Positions 1 to 6,702 of a stretch of 8,070 bases of DNA are shown one piece after another. Position numbers and translations under genes: made by a program. Source of the stretch: Bacteroidota bacterium (GTDB taxonomy: Bacteria > Bacteroidota > Bacteroidia > Cytophagales > Hymenobacteraceae). The stretch lies in the NCBI GenBank assembly GCA_023424725.1, contig JAFADQ010000092.1:1-8070 (forward strand). Direction: 5' to 3'. Position 1 is the stretch's first letter. The number at the start of each line of letters is the position of its first letter. Below the pieces are notes generated by a model that was not told where the DNA came from, searched no databases, and saw nothing but the letters and a program-made list of their open reading frames with translations.

Positions 1-1279
1 GCTTAGAGGCGCCCATTACGTTTGTCAGGTTCACGGCCTTGTCTGTAGAGATCATCACAAAGCGCTCCACATCAAAGGTCATAGATAAATCGGCCAGGTT
101 TTTCGTACCCTGAATATTGGTTTGCACGGCCTCGGTCGGGTTATCTTCCATCATGGGCACGTGCTTATAGGCAGCCGCGTGGTACACAATCTGAGGAGAG
201 AACTCCTTAAACAGCGCGTACATGCGGTTAAAATTGCTAATATTACCGATAAAGATCTTCACATTAGCATCGGGGAAATTCTCTTCAATATCCAGTTGCA
301 GGTCGTAAAGCGGAGATTCGGCCTGGTCGCAGATTATCAGCAAACCCGGGTTGTAACTTAGCACCTGCCGCACCACCTCAGAGCCGATAGAGCCGGCGCC
401 GCCGGTTACCAGCACGCGCTTTCCGTTTAAATCGTTACTAATGCGGGTATTTTCTATTACAATTGGCGGGCGTTGCAACAAATCCTCAATCCGCAGGTCC
501 TTAATCTGATTTATGCGCAGGCTTCCCGATATCCACTGATCGGCAGGAGGCACAGTTACCACTTTTATCCCCAGCTCAATACCGAGTTCTACGGTTTCTT
601 TGCTTAAATCAGAGTTAAGATCTTCGGTTAGTACCACCAGCTTATCTACATCTAATTTACCAACCAGCTTAGCCAGCTTTTTAACATGGTACACACGCTT
701 TTGTTGTATTTCTTTATCTACTTTGTTGGGCTCTTCGTCTATAAAACCTACAATAGTAAAGTTACCGCTGTCTTCCAGAGCTTGTTTCGCCACCACTGCC
801 TGATTGCTGGTGCCATAAATAAGCACTTTTTCTTTCTGCCCGTCCGGCGATCGTTTTATGTACTGATACACATTCTTGATCCACATCCGGAGCATTATCA
901 GCAACGATGAACCAATAAAAAAGCTTATCAGGGTTACTAAATATATATTTACATCTGAGACTGGATAAAATCTTTCGAGCCCGATTGCTACAATAGAAAA
1001 GGCAAGGCTGGAGGCAAGTACAGCCGAGAAAATCCGAAAAAAATCGAGGGAGTTAGAATAGCGGATAAGCCCTGTATGAATTCTCATTAAATAGAAAACC
1101 ACTAACGAGCAGATGCTGTAAACGCCAAAATGTATCAGGAAAGTTGGCTGGAGGAAATCATATATATCAAACCGGCTTAGTACCAGGTACGATAAAATAA
1201 ACGACCAGCTCATAACCACTTGGTCGGCCATCAAGACAATCCATCTTGGCAGCGACCGGTTAATAAGGGACATCTTCAT
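1..1279 (-). CDS. pglF: PglF/FlaA1-type membrane-bound nucleotide-sugar 4,6-dehydratase, 3' end cut off by window edge
   Basis: Partial: 426 codons are present, against roughly 600-650 in full-length relatives. The first ATG (1279) follows an in-frame TGA a few codons upstream, so the start is well supported. An ATG two codons later (1273) is possible. Visible in the translation: four hydrophobic segments (about residues 12-34, 47-65, 81-101, 109-130); a CoA-binding-like Rossmann region beginning KVLIYGTSNQ (151-160); then the catalytic extended-SDR domain with the NAD-binding motif TGGAGSIG (292-299), YHAAAYKHVPMME (366-378), and the STDKAVN...NVMGASK region (411-426). The usual SDR Tyr is replaced by Met422 of MxxxK, as in WbpM and PglF. 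Known for the family: inner-membrane NAD-dependent removal of water from UDP-GlcNAc, giving UDP-4-keto-6-deoxy-HexNAc, the first step toward bacillosamine or QuiNAc/FucNAc. With PglE- and PglD-type genes upstream, the bacillosamine route is the best guess. Oddity: Leu418 stands where NPTN is usual. The gene is separated from the aminotransferase by 391 bp, so it may be transcribed separately. Confidence 0.93.
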   Translation of the reverse strand, partial: MKMSLINRSLPRWIVLMADQVVMSWSFILSYLVLSRFDIYDFLQPTFLIHFGVYSICSLVVFYLMRIHTGLIRYSNSLDFFRIFSAVLASSLAFSIVAIGLERFYPVSDVNIYLVTLISFFIGSSLLIMLRMWIKNVYQYIKRSPDGQKEKVLIYGTSNQAVVAKQALEDSGNFTIVGFIDEEPNKVDKEIQQKRVYHVKKLAKLVGKLDVDKLVVLTEDLNSDLSKETVELGIELGIKVVTVPPADQWISGSLRINQIKDLRIEDLLQRPPIVIENTRISNDLNGKRVLVTGGAGSIGSEVVRQVLSYNPGLLIICDQAESPLYDLQLDIEENFPDANVKIFIGNISNFNRMYALFKEFSPQIVYHAAAYKHVPMMEDNPTEAVQTNIQGTKNLADLSMTFDVERFVMISTDKAVNLTNVMGASK

Positions 1280-1670
1280 AAATTCAAATAATCAGCTCTC
1301 TTCTGTCTTCACCTACCAGCATACGGAAAATAAAAAAAAAGGCTTAGCCAATTTTGTTTATTAACAGTTTAGAAATAAGTCAGAAACACCTTCACCCTAT
1401 ACTTTAGTGTTAGAAAAGCACTGGATATTTAAGCATTTACAATATTACTACTTTTACATCAATTTCCCGACAACCAGAAATTGCAAATGTCCACCATAAT
1501 AACACCATAAGATATATAGTAACTCATTACGGGACAATGCTTTAACCGGCTTTTTAACGCAAAACCGGCCTGAATAATTCATCATTTTGGATGAAAAATT
1601 CAGGCCGATTTCTAGATATAAATCCTGCTGATCAATCAATTTACCAATAAGACCTTAAGGCTGATTTTAC
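1280..1670. other. 391-bp intergenic region between the aminotransferase and dehydratase genes
   Basis: No convincing gene lies here. A 61-codon minus-strand reading frame (1454-1639) has no recognisable similarity and runs straight through a strong hairpin, so it is not called. The region holds that hairpin (1566-1607) and short repeats of AACCGGC beside it. It also has a nine-base A-run on the plus strand (1332-1340), read as a T-run on the minus strand, next to the very short palindrome GGCTTAGCC. It should contain any promoter for the downstream dehydratase gene, but I found no clear match to the Bacteroidota -33/-7 pattern (TTTG ... TAnnTTTG). Confidence 0.6.
1566..1607 (-). terminator. 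Strong hairpin, candidate terminator after the aminotransferase gene
   Basis: CGGCCTGAAT (1566-1575) is the exact reverse complement of ATTCAGGCCG (1598-1607). Inside, after two A-A mismatches, TTCATC (1578-1583) pairs with GATGAA (1590-1595), leaving a six-base loop. One mismatch beyond the base of the stem, AAA (1562-1564) can pair with TTT (1609-1611). Read on the minus strand, the stem begins 63 bases past the aminotransferase stop and is followed by GTTTTGCG, a short and imperfect T-run. It could therefore be an intrinsic terminator, possibly bidirectional, or an RNA-processing or stability element. A second, weaker and mutually exclusive fold (CCGGTTTT with AAAAGCCGG, about 1545-1568) shares part of it. 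Confidence 0.5.
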
Positions 1671-2810
1671 TTAACTATTGAGGCAATCTTTAATAGCACT
1701 AACAACCCGGTGCAAATCGTTTTCTGTAAGATCAGAGCCTGAAGGTAAGCATAAGCCCTTATCGAACAACCGCTCGCTGGTGCCGTCGCCATAAAACGGA
1801 GAGCCCTCAAAAACCGGCTGCAGGTGCATCGGCTTCCAAAGCGGGCGGCATTCTATATTTTCCTTTTCAAGAGCCAGCCTGATGTCTTCGCGGGTGGTTT
1901 TATCATTTCCGGAAGTGTTTATCAGAATAGTGCTTAGCCAGCGGTTAGAGTAAAATTCGGCACCCGGGTCTGCTGCAAATTCTATCAGGGACGTATCGGC
2001 AAAGGCCTTTTCGTAAAACTCATAATTTTTCCGGCGCGCATTTACCCGGTCAGTTATAACCTGCATTTGCCCGCGCCCGATGCCCGCGCATACATTGCTC
2101 ATACGGTAATTATACCCTATTTCGGAGTGCTGATAATGCGGCGCCGCATCGCGGGCCTGGGTTGCTAAAAACCTCGATTTCTTTATCAAATCCTCGTTTG
2201 GCGAAACCAGCGCCCCGCCACCAGACGTGGTTATAATTTTATTTCCGTTAAAAGACAGAATGCTCATAGCGCCAAAAGTTCCGGCTGGCTGGCCTTTGTA
2301 ACTGGAACCCAGAGCCTCGGCAGCGTCTTCCACCACCGGGATCTCGTATTGGTCTGCGATGGCCATAATTTTGCCCATCTCAGCCGGCATACCATACAAA
2401 TGCACTACAATTATTGCCTTCGGTTTCTTGCCTTTTGCAATTCGGTCTTTAATGGCATCTTCCAGAAACTCCGGCGACATGTTCCAGGTTTTCTCCTCGC
2501 TGTCTACAAAAACCGGCGTAGCGCCCTGGTAGGCAATCGGGTTTGCGGATGCCGAGAATGTCATCGACTGGCAAATCACCTCATCGCCGGCCTTTACGCC
2601 CAGCATAATCAGCGCCAGATGCAAAGCTGCGGTGCCCGAACTTAGTGCCGCCACATGCGAATTACGGCCCAGAAACCTAGCAATATCCTGCTCGAAACCG
2701 TCTACATTAGGTCCCAGCGGGGCAATCCAGTTCGTGTCGAAAGCTTCTTTAACAAAGTTTATTTCGTTACCGCCCATGTGGGGAGACGAAAGCCAGATTT
2801 TTGGGTTCAT
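1671..2810 (-). CDS. pglE: PglE-type DegT/DnrJ/EryC1 aminotransferase (PLP-dependent)
   Basis: 379 residues, full length for this family. The frame is open upstream to 2855, but the ATG at 2810 is preferred: the protein then begins MNPKIWLSSPHMGGNE, the usual N-terminus of PglE-type enzymes, and the gene starts 7 bases after the acetyltransferase stop rather than overlapping it. Motifs in this numbering: SSGTAALHLAL (about 57-67, phosphate-binding), VEDAAEALG with Asp162 facing the pyridine nitrogen, and SFNGNKIITTSGGG with Lys191 as the expected PLP Schiff-base lysine. Known role of close relatives: transfer of an amino group, typically from glutamate, to C4 of UDP-4-keto-6-deoxy-GlcNAc in the cytoplasm, giving the UDP-4-amino sugar that PglD acetylates. 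The adjacent PglD-type gene supports this. Perosamine- or other 4-aminosugar synthases belong to the same superfamily and cannot be excluded from sequence alone. Confidence 0.9.
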   Translation of the reverse strand: MNPKIWLSSPHMGGNEINFVKEAFDTNWIAPLGPNVDGFEQDIARFLGRNSHVAALSSGTAALHLALIMLGVKAGDEVICQSMTFSASANPIAYQGATPVFVDSEEKTWNMSPEFLEDAIKDRIAKGKKPKAIIVVHLYGMPAEMGKIMAIADQYEIPVVEDAAEALGSSYKGQPAGTFGAMSILSFNGNKIITTSGGGALVSPNEDLIKKSRFLATQARDAAPHYQHSEIGYNYRMSNVCAGIGRGQMQVITDRVNARRKNYEFYEKAFADTSLIEFAADPGAEFYSNRWLSTILINTSGNDKTTREDIRLALEKENIECRPLWKPMHLQPVFEGSPFYGDGTSERLFDKGLCLPSGSDLTENDLHRVVSAIKDCLNS

Positions 2811-2817
2811 AGTATTG

Positions 2818-3459
2818 TTATTCAATGTCTTTAACCACTTTAGCCGGTACGCCAAAAGCTACTTTATTTGGAGGAATAGATTTGGTAACAACGGCTCCGG
2901 CACCGATGATTGAGTTAGTTCCAACTTCTAAATTGTTTAAGATCTGAGCTCCGGTACCAATGTAAACATATTCCCTTAACCTAACTCCCCCAGATATATT
3001 TACGCTGGGCATTACCGAAACGAAATTTTCCAGAATGCAATCGTGTCCGATGGTAGTAAGCCAGTTTAGCACTACAAAATTACCGATAGTTATATTAACG
3101 GTTATGATGCAACGAGCGGTAATAATTGTCCCCTCTCCAATCTTAATAAAATCGCTAAGCAGTACAGTAGGATGTATAAGTGCCGGGAATTTTATTTGTG
3201 GATTGGTGATTTTATTTCTGATTTCTTCCCTGATTTGCGAGCTTCCAATCCCGATAGCCAACGACAGGTGGTCAGACCAGGAATTAACTTCCTTTATTCC
3301 CCCAAGAATGGGAAAGTTATTAATTATTTCTCCTTTCCCGATTCCATCGTCGAAAAACCCGATGATTTCCCATTCAGAGTTAGCCTGATTAATTTGCTCG
3401 ATAAGCATAGCCACTTCCTTGCCAAAGCCTCCCGCACCGTAAATGGCAATTTGTTTCAT
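2818..3459 (-). CDS. pglD: PglD/NeuD-type sugar N-acetyltransferase (left-handed beta-helix)
   Basis: 213 residues, typical length. The N-terminal Rossmann-like domain starts MKQIAIYGAGGFGKEVA (GxGGxGxE, residues 8-15) and continues to about residue 90, with GFFDD near 34-38. The C-terminal part (about 95-210) shows hexapeptide repeats of the left-handed beta-helix type (for example IGEGTI, ITIGNF, VYIGTG, SIIGAGAVV) and ends with GVPAKVVK. His139 in TIGHDC aligns with the catalytic base region of PglD. Known role: acetyl-CoA-dependent acetylation of the C4 amine of UDP-4-amino-4,6-dideoxy-GlcNAc, completing UDP-N,N'-diacetylbacillosamine. The NeuD sialic-acid O-acetyltransferase family is the alternative, but the PglE-type gene 7 bp downstream favours PglD. 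The gene is AT-rich (sampled lines about 35-40% GC against about 50% or more in the aminotransferase), suggesting a different origin or a replaced cassette gene. Confidence 0.88.
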   Translation of the reverse strand: MKQIAIYGAGGFGKEVAMLIEQINQANSEWEIIGFFDDGIGKGEIINNFPILGGIKEVNSWSDHLSLAIGIGSSQIREEIRNKITNPQIKFPALIHPTVLLSDFIKIGEGTIITARCIITVNITIGNFVVLNWLTTIGHDCILENFVSVMPSVNISGGVRLREYVYIGTGAQILNNLEVGTNSIIGAGAVVTKSIPPNKVAFGVPAKVVKDIE

Positions 3460-3563
3460 GTAAAACGTGGGGTATTTAGAGAAGTAAGATTAGTAGCTTG
3501 AGACAATTTTCATCCCTGATGGCCTAAAAAATGGCCCATGCAGCTTTGAGGGTGATCCGAAAA
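3460..3563. other. 104-bp spacer with a small hairpin between ATP-grasp and acetyltransferase genes
   Basis: The only sizeable gap in the 6484-1671 gene run. It includes GGCC (3521-3524) facing GGCC (3533-3536) across an A-rich eight-base loop, extended by AT/AT pairing with one bulged C. On the minus strand it is not followed by a T-run, so I do not call it a terminator. A promoter or processing site for the pglD-pglE pair could lie here, but nothing specific is recognisable. Confidence 0.35.
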
Positions 3564-4625
3564 TCAGTTATAAACTTCCAGCAGGTCCGAATCTTTAATT
3601 AGAAAAAGGTCGCTGTCTACCCCTCTTATGAAAGTATACGCATCGTCGAACTCGTACATTTTGTAAGTTCTATCGAAGTTTTTGTTAAAGTGCAGTTCCA
3701 CTGTATCGGCAGGGAAATTGGCCCCTCCAAGCGCAAAGGCATGGCTGAACGAAACGTGGCGGATATTGATCTCGGTTATCTTAAGGTTACCGTCTTTATC
3801 GGCTTTGTAATCTACCGTGAAGAAACCGTGCACCGGCAAATTAAAAGCTTTAAAAATCTTTCTGATAGCGAATTCAGATTTCTCCACCATTTCCGGATTA
3901 TTCAGCAAAGCTCCGCGTGCGCACATGCCCGAAATGCCCGATGGCGCAGCATTAGACATCAGGTAATCTATCCTTTCGCCACTGGCTGCTCTTATAAGCT
4001 TGTCTTCGAAAAACAGAAGCTTGCTTGCATAATTACGGCCAGGCAAAAAAGTACTGGCCATAAAATCTTTTACCTTCGGATTTATATTTAGCCAGTTCTT
4101 CAGATCGGGCATGCCCGTAATTTTAAAGGCACCGATAGCTCCTGCTCCCGACCCGCCTCTTATCCAGTACGGATAGCCAAGCTCCTCTCCTATTTTTTCC
4201 AGATCAGTATCGGCGCTAAGCTGCACCGTTGCGGGCACCAGGTTGGTATCTTTCAGAAAATCGAAGGTGCGGTACTTATCGTAAAACACTTCGGCCACAT
4301 CGTGATTGGGAATAAATGCCTCGCATGGCAGCCCTTCTTCTTTTTGCCGCTTGCTCCAAACGAGCACTTCGGTTTCCGGAATAATAAAGGCGAAATCTAT
4401 GTTATGGTCTTTAACGATTTTATCTATCACTTCCCAATAGTTGGCATCTTTAGAATGCGGCACCAGGAAGGTTTTATCGAACAGGTCTTTATTATACAGG
4501 CCCGGAGCGAGCTTGCTGCCGTCTACCCCGATTAGCTTAATTTGCTCTGGGCTGTATTTTAAACGAAGGCTTTTGGCGATTCCTAATGGGGTAGGCCCGC
4601 CAACACCTGAAATCAGAATGTTCAT
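3564..4625 (-). CDS. CarB-like ATP-grasp enzyme of the glycan cluster, substrate unknown
   Basis: 353 residues, complete. The pre-ATP-grasp N-terminal domain starts MNILISGVGGPTPLGIAKSL, which resembles the carbamoyl-phosphate synthase large-chain N-terminal fold. It is followed by IIPETE (81-86), a central segment with the glycine-rich loop WIRGGSGAGAIG (154-165), and the metal/ATP-binding end HGFFTVDY (266-273, Asp272) and ITEINIRH (283-290, Glu285, Asn287). These acidic and Asn residues fit an active ATP-grasp. Known for the superfamily: carboxylate plus ATP gives an acyl-phosphate, which then reacts with an amine or thiol nucleophile. The start lies 6 bases after the PglC-type stop, so co-translation or at least co-transcription is likely. 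A role in adding an amino acid or other carboxylate to the sugar or its lipid-linked form is inference. It is not a CarB itself, which is about three times longer. Confidence 0.85.
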   Translation of the reverse strand: MNILISGVGGPTPLGIAKSLRLKYSPEQIKLIGVDGSKLAPGLYNKDLFDKTFLVPHSKDANYWEVIDKIVKDHNIDFAFIIPETEVLVWSKRQKEEGLPCEAFIPNHDVAEVFYDKYRTFDFLKDTNLVPATVQLSADTDLEKIGEELGYPYWIRGGSGAGAIGAFKITGMPDLKNWLNINPKVKDFMASTFLPGRNYASKLLFFEDKLIRAASGERIDYLMSNAAPSGISGMCARGALLNNPEMVEKSEFAIRKIFKAFNLPVHGFFTVDYKADKDGNLKITEINIRHVSFSHAFALGGANFPADTVELHFNKNFDRTYKMYEFDDAYTFIRGVDSDLFLIKDSDLLEVYN

Positions 4626-4631
4626 AGTACG

Positions 4632-5237
4632 TTAGTTTTGTCCGTTAAAGGGCTGCATAGGCCGGTCTGCACTCTGGTTTACGCCTTCGCGCTTTACAAC
4701 TTTCAGAAAAGTCTTAAACAGAATCTGCACATCGAGCCAGAAGCTCACCTTATTTACATAGTAAATATCGTGCTTAAACTTTTCGGTCCAGCTAATGCTG
4801 TTGCGGCCGCTTACCTGCGCCAGTCCGGTTATTCCGGGCCTAAGCTCGTGGCGGCGGCGCTGCTCCGGCGAGTACAAAGGTATGTATTTAAACAACAGCG
4901 GCCGTGGCCCCACCAAACTCATGTCGCCTTTCAGTATATTGATAAGCTGCGGAAGCTCGTCTATAGAAAGTTTCCGGATAATGCCGCCGATAGTGGTGAT
5001 GCGCTCTACATCGGGCAGAAGGTTGCCGTTACTGTCGCGCTTATCGGTCATGGTCTTAAACTTAATGATGTAGAACGGTTTTTCGTTCTTGCCCGGCCTT
5101 TCCTGAAAAAAGAAAGGCTTGCCATTGTTCTGGAAATATAGAATAATGGTAACCAATACAAAAATTGGACTTATGATAATAAGCCCAACCAAAGCTGCCA
5201 CAAAATCGATCAGCGGTTTTATAAAGTTTTTATACAT
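4632..5237 (-). CDS. pglC: PglC-type phosphoglycosyl transferase (undecaprenyl-phosphate sugar-1-phosphate transferase)
   Basis: 201 residues, matching the small single-domain PglC form (about 200) rather than the long WbaP/WcaJ forms. It has an N-terminal re-entrant hydrophobic helix (about residues 9-35) with Ser23-Pro24 as in Campylobacter PglC, then QERPGKNEKPF, KFKTMTD (59-65), the catalytic Asp93-Glu94 in SIDELPQL, GDMSLVGPRPLL, RPGITGLAQVSGRN, and a C-terminus ending FNGQN, close to the FNGKN I recall for C. jejuni PglC. Known role: transfer of the phospho-sugar from UDP-diacetylbacillosamine to undecaprenyl phosphate on the cytoplasmic face of the inner membrane, starting glycan assembly. 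Its ATG overlaps the TAA of the preceding CapK-like gene by one base (TAATG), indicating translational coupling. Presence of PglF-, PglE- and PglD-type genes in the same cluster supports diNAcBac as donor. Confidence 0.94.
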   Translation of the reverse strand: MYKNFIKPLIDFVAALVGLIIISPIFVLVTIILYFQNNGKPFFFQERPGKNEKPFYIIKFKTMTDKRDSNGNLLPDVERITTIGGIIRKLSIDELPQLINILKGDMSLVGPRPLLFKYIPLYSPEQRRRHELRPGITGLAQVSGRNSISWTEKFKHDIYYVNKVSFWLDVQILFKTFLKVVKREGVNQSADRPMQPFNGQN

Positions 5238-6484
5238 TATTTTTCTTTCGCCAGGTTAAGGTAAACAGGTCGTTTGCCGGAGGGCAGCGGTGGGATATCG
5301 CTAACAAAGCTAAGGTTGATTTCAGCATTCTGTCCCAGCTTTTCTAGCAAGCCTGCCAAAATAGCGGCTTTTACGGTCTCTGGCATTTCCTTCTCGCTGA
5401 TTTTGAGCTTTAATGTATAGTTTTTTGGGCTTTCCTGCACCAACTGGAACTGAATATTAAGATTTGCGTTGGCCAGCGGCTTGTAAATCATGGGACCTAA
5501 GGCAAGCGACGAAACCGGATTGCCGGAGGTATCGGCCAGTTTATCGGAGGTACGGCCTATTACTCTTTTTATAGTTACCAGGCGGCCGTTTTCATACATT
5601 CCGGCTATGGCAATATCTCCGGTATCGTACCGAATAATTGGTATCAGATCGTTGTTGGTATCGGTAACAATTACTTTTCCTTCTTCCCCGGTTTTTACAG
5701 GCTGTAATGTTTCCGGATTTACCACTTCTACGTAAACCCCGTACTGGTTTACATAGTAATCTTCCCGGAATTTCCGCTGCTGCCCTATAAGGCCTACTTC
5801 TTCGTTGCTGTAGCGATCGATAAAGTTGCAGCCGAAAACGTTGTACGTAAATTCGCGTTTTTCGTCTTCCAGCATTTCAGAAGTTGAAATAAGCGATTTT
5901 ATTTTTAAACCTTTTTTCAGCTCCGGCCTTTTGCTAAGCATAATTGCGAGCTCGTACATTACCGTAGGATAGCCCACTAAGGTTATTACCTTGTTTTGCT
6001 TCAGCGATTGTATGTCCTGCTCCAGTTTAGTTTCCGATACATCTGTCGGGATGATAATAGTTTCGTTGCGAAGGAATTTAACAAGCGCCGGTTTTGCCTT
6101 CGCGCGGATAATAGCAAAAGAAGTACCCAGGCTATATCCACCAATTTCGTTGAAATAGCGAAAAGTGCCAGTTCGTATCAGGTCCCGCTTTTTTGAGTAA
6201 GGAACCTTAAGCGGTTCGCCAAAAGAGCCGCCGGTATAAGCCCAGCTGTATACATCTTCCTTCTTCAGCGCTTTCGATCTTTCTATTACATCCTTTTTGG
6301 TCATTAAAGGATTTTGTTCGATCACCGGATCAAAGCCCCAACGGGTAAGATATTCCTGAAGCTCGGCAGCGCGTGAAGCAGTTGTTGAGTTATGTTTTTC
6401 AGCCTCCTGGTAATAATGCTGTAGCTGACGGCCATTCAGCAGGTCGAAAACGTGGTACAGGGTCTTCGTGAGAAGGTTCTTCAT
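5237..6484 (-). CDS. CapK/PaaK-type adenylate-forming enzyme (phenylacetate-CoA ligase family)
   Basis: 415 residues from the ATG at 6484. A GTG four codons earlier (6496) is also open, but ATG is preferred. ANL-type motifs: P-loop-like YTGGSFGEPL (83-92), RYSNEEVG (224-231), RYDTGD (285-290), GRTSDK (310-315) and the C-terminal PSGKRP (401-406) with the expected lysine. The full set implies an active enzyme that activates a carboxylic acid as the acyl-adenylate. Known for the family: PaaK makes phenylacetyl-CoA; CapK-like members are frequent in capsule and O-antigen clusters with undefined acids. No signal peptide or membrane segment is seen, so it is probably cytoplasmic. The stop overlaps the PglC-type start by one base, tying it to glycan initiation. 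The MITE-like element ends 53 bases upstream of its ATG, so its promoter must lie in that short stretch, within the element, or further upstream. Confidence 0.87.
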   Translation of the reverse strand: MKNLLTKTLYHVFDLLNGRQLQHYYQEAEKHNSTTASRAAELQEYLTRWGFDPVIEQNPLMTKKDVIERSKALKKEDVYSWAYTGGSFGEPLKVPYSKKRDLIRTGTFRYFNEIGGYSLGTSFAIIRAKAKPALVKFLRNETIIIPTDVSETKLEQDIQSLKQNKVITLVGYPTVMYELAIMLSKRPELKKGLKIKSLISTSEMLEDEKREFTYNVFGCNFIDRYSNEEVGLIGQQRKFREDYYVNQYGVYVEVVNPETLQPVKTGEEGKVIVTDTNNDLIPIIRYDTGDIAIAGMYENGRLVTIKRVIGRTSDKLADTSGNPVSSLALGPMIYKPLANANLNIQFQLVQESPKNYTLKLKISEKEMPETVKAAILAGLLEKLGQNAEINLSFVSDIPPLPSGKRPVYLNLAKEK

Positions 6485-6534
6485 GTGGTGCCGCACTGAT
6501 TTATACTTATTTTAAAACTTAGCACTTTTTCACC

Positions 6535-6537
6535 TAA
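6535..6537. repeat. Left TAA of putative target-site duplication
   Basis: TAA directly before the left terminal inverted repeat; the matching copy is at 6700-6702. A three-base match can occur by chance, but its exact position at both element ends supports insertion. Confidence 0.5.
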
Positions 6538-6699
6538 GAGCCTGTCCAAATTTTGTTTTCGCAGGCGAAACTGTTTGATTTAAGGTTCTGGCGAAGCTCG
6601 TTTTGAGGCTCGTAGCAGCGCTACGAAGCCGATAAACAGCTGAAGTCAGGTTCTGAAATCAGGCAGTTGCAGCCCGAAATACAAATTTTGGACAGGCTC
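6538..6699. mobile_element. MITE-like 162-bp palindromic element with TAA target duplication
   Basis: The ends are inverted: GAGCCTGTCCAAA at 6538-6550 is repeated exactly, reverse-complemented, at 6687-6699, and by hand count 18 of the outer 20 positions match. The inverted symmetry continues, with decay, all the way to the centre, where CGTAGC (6611-6616) pairs with GCTACG (6620-6625) across AGC; overall roughly two thirds of positions pair. TAA flanks it on both sides (6535-6537 and 6700-6702), consistent with a 3-bp target-site duplication. No coding capacity is evident. This is the structure of a miniature inverted-repeat transposable element. The TNA-type duplication is known for some IS5-family subgroups, so a parent IS of that kind elsewhere in the genome is a reasonable guess. 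As RNA the whole element would fold into a long hairpin, which may affect transcription between the glycosyltransferase and the CapK-like gene. Confidence 0.78.
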
Positions 6700-6702
6700 T
6701 AA
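6700..6702. repeat. Right TAA of putative target-site duplication
   Basis: TAA directly after the right terminal inverted repeat, pairing with the left copy at 6535-6537. Confidence 0.5.

Noticed and set aside
1330..1352. GGCTTAGCC palindrome followed on the minus strand by a T-run, as a terminator
   Set aside because: The stem is only 3-4 base pairs with a tiny loop, and it sits just upstream of the dehydratase start, where a terminator would be unexpected.
1454..1639. A 61-codon minus-strand reading frame between the aminotransferase and dehydratase genes
   Set aside because: No recognisable domain, and a strong hairpin runs through its middle; better read as noncoding.
2811..2855. Longer N-terminus for the aminotransferase (15 extra residues)
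   Set aside because: It would overlap the acetyltransferase gene by 38 bases and add residues before the conserved family start; the ATG at 2810 fits better.
2349..2913. Plus-strand reading frames opposite the aminotransferase and other genes
   Set aside because: They are antisense shadows of well-supported minus-strand genes, with no recognisable protein features.
6485..6496. GTG start for the CapK-like gene
   Set aside because: An ATG lies only four codons downstream, and the extra residues MRHH carry no conserved signal.
6490..6560. Bacteroidota-type promoter (TAAGTTTT as -7, TTTG at the element's edge as -33) for the CapK-like gene
   Set aside because: The -7 match is imperfect and the spacing of about 25 bases is longer than the usual 19-21.
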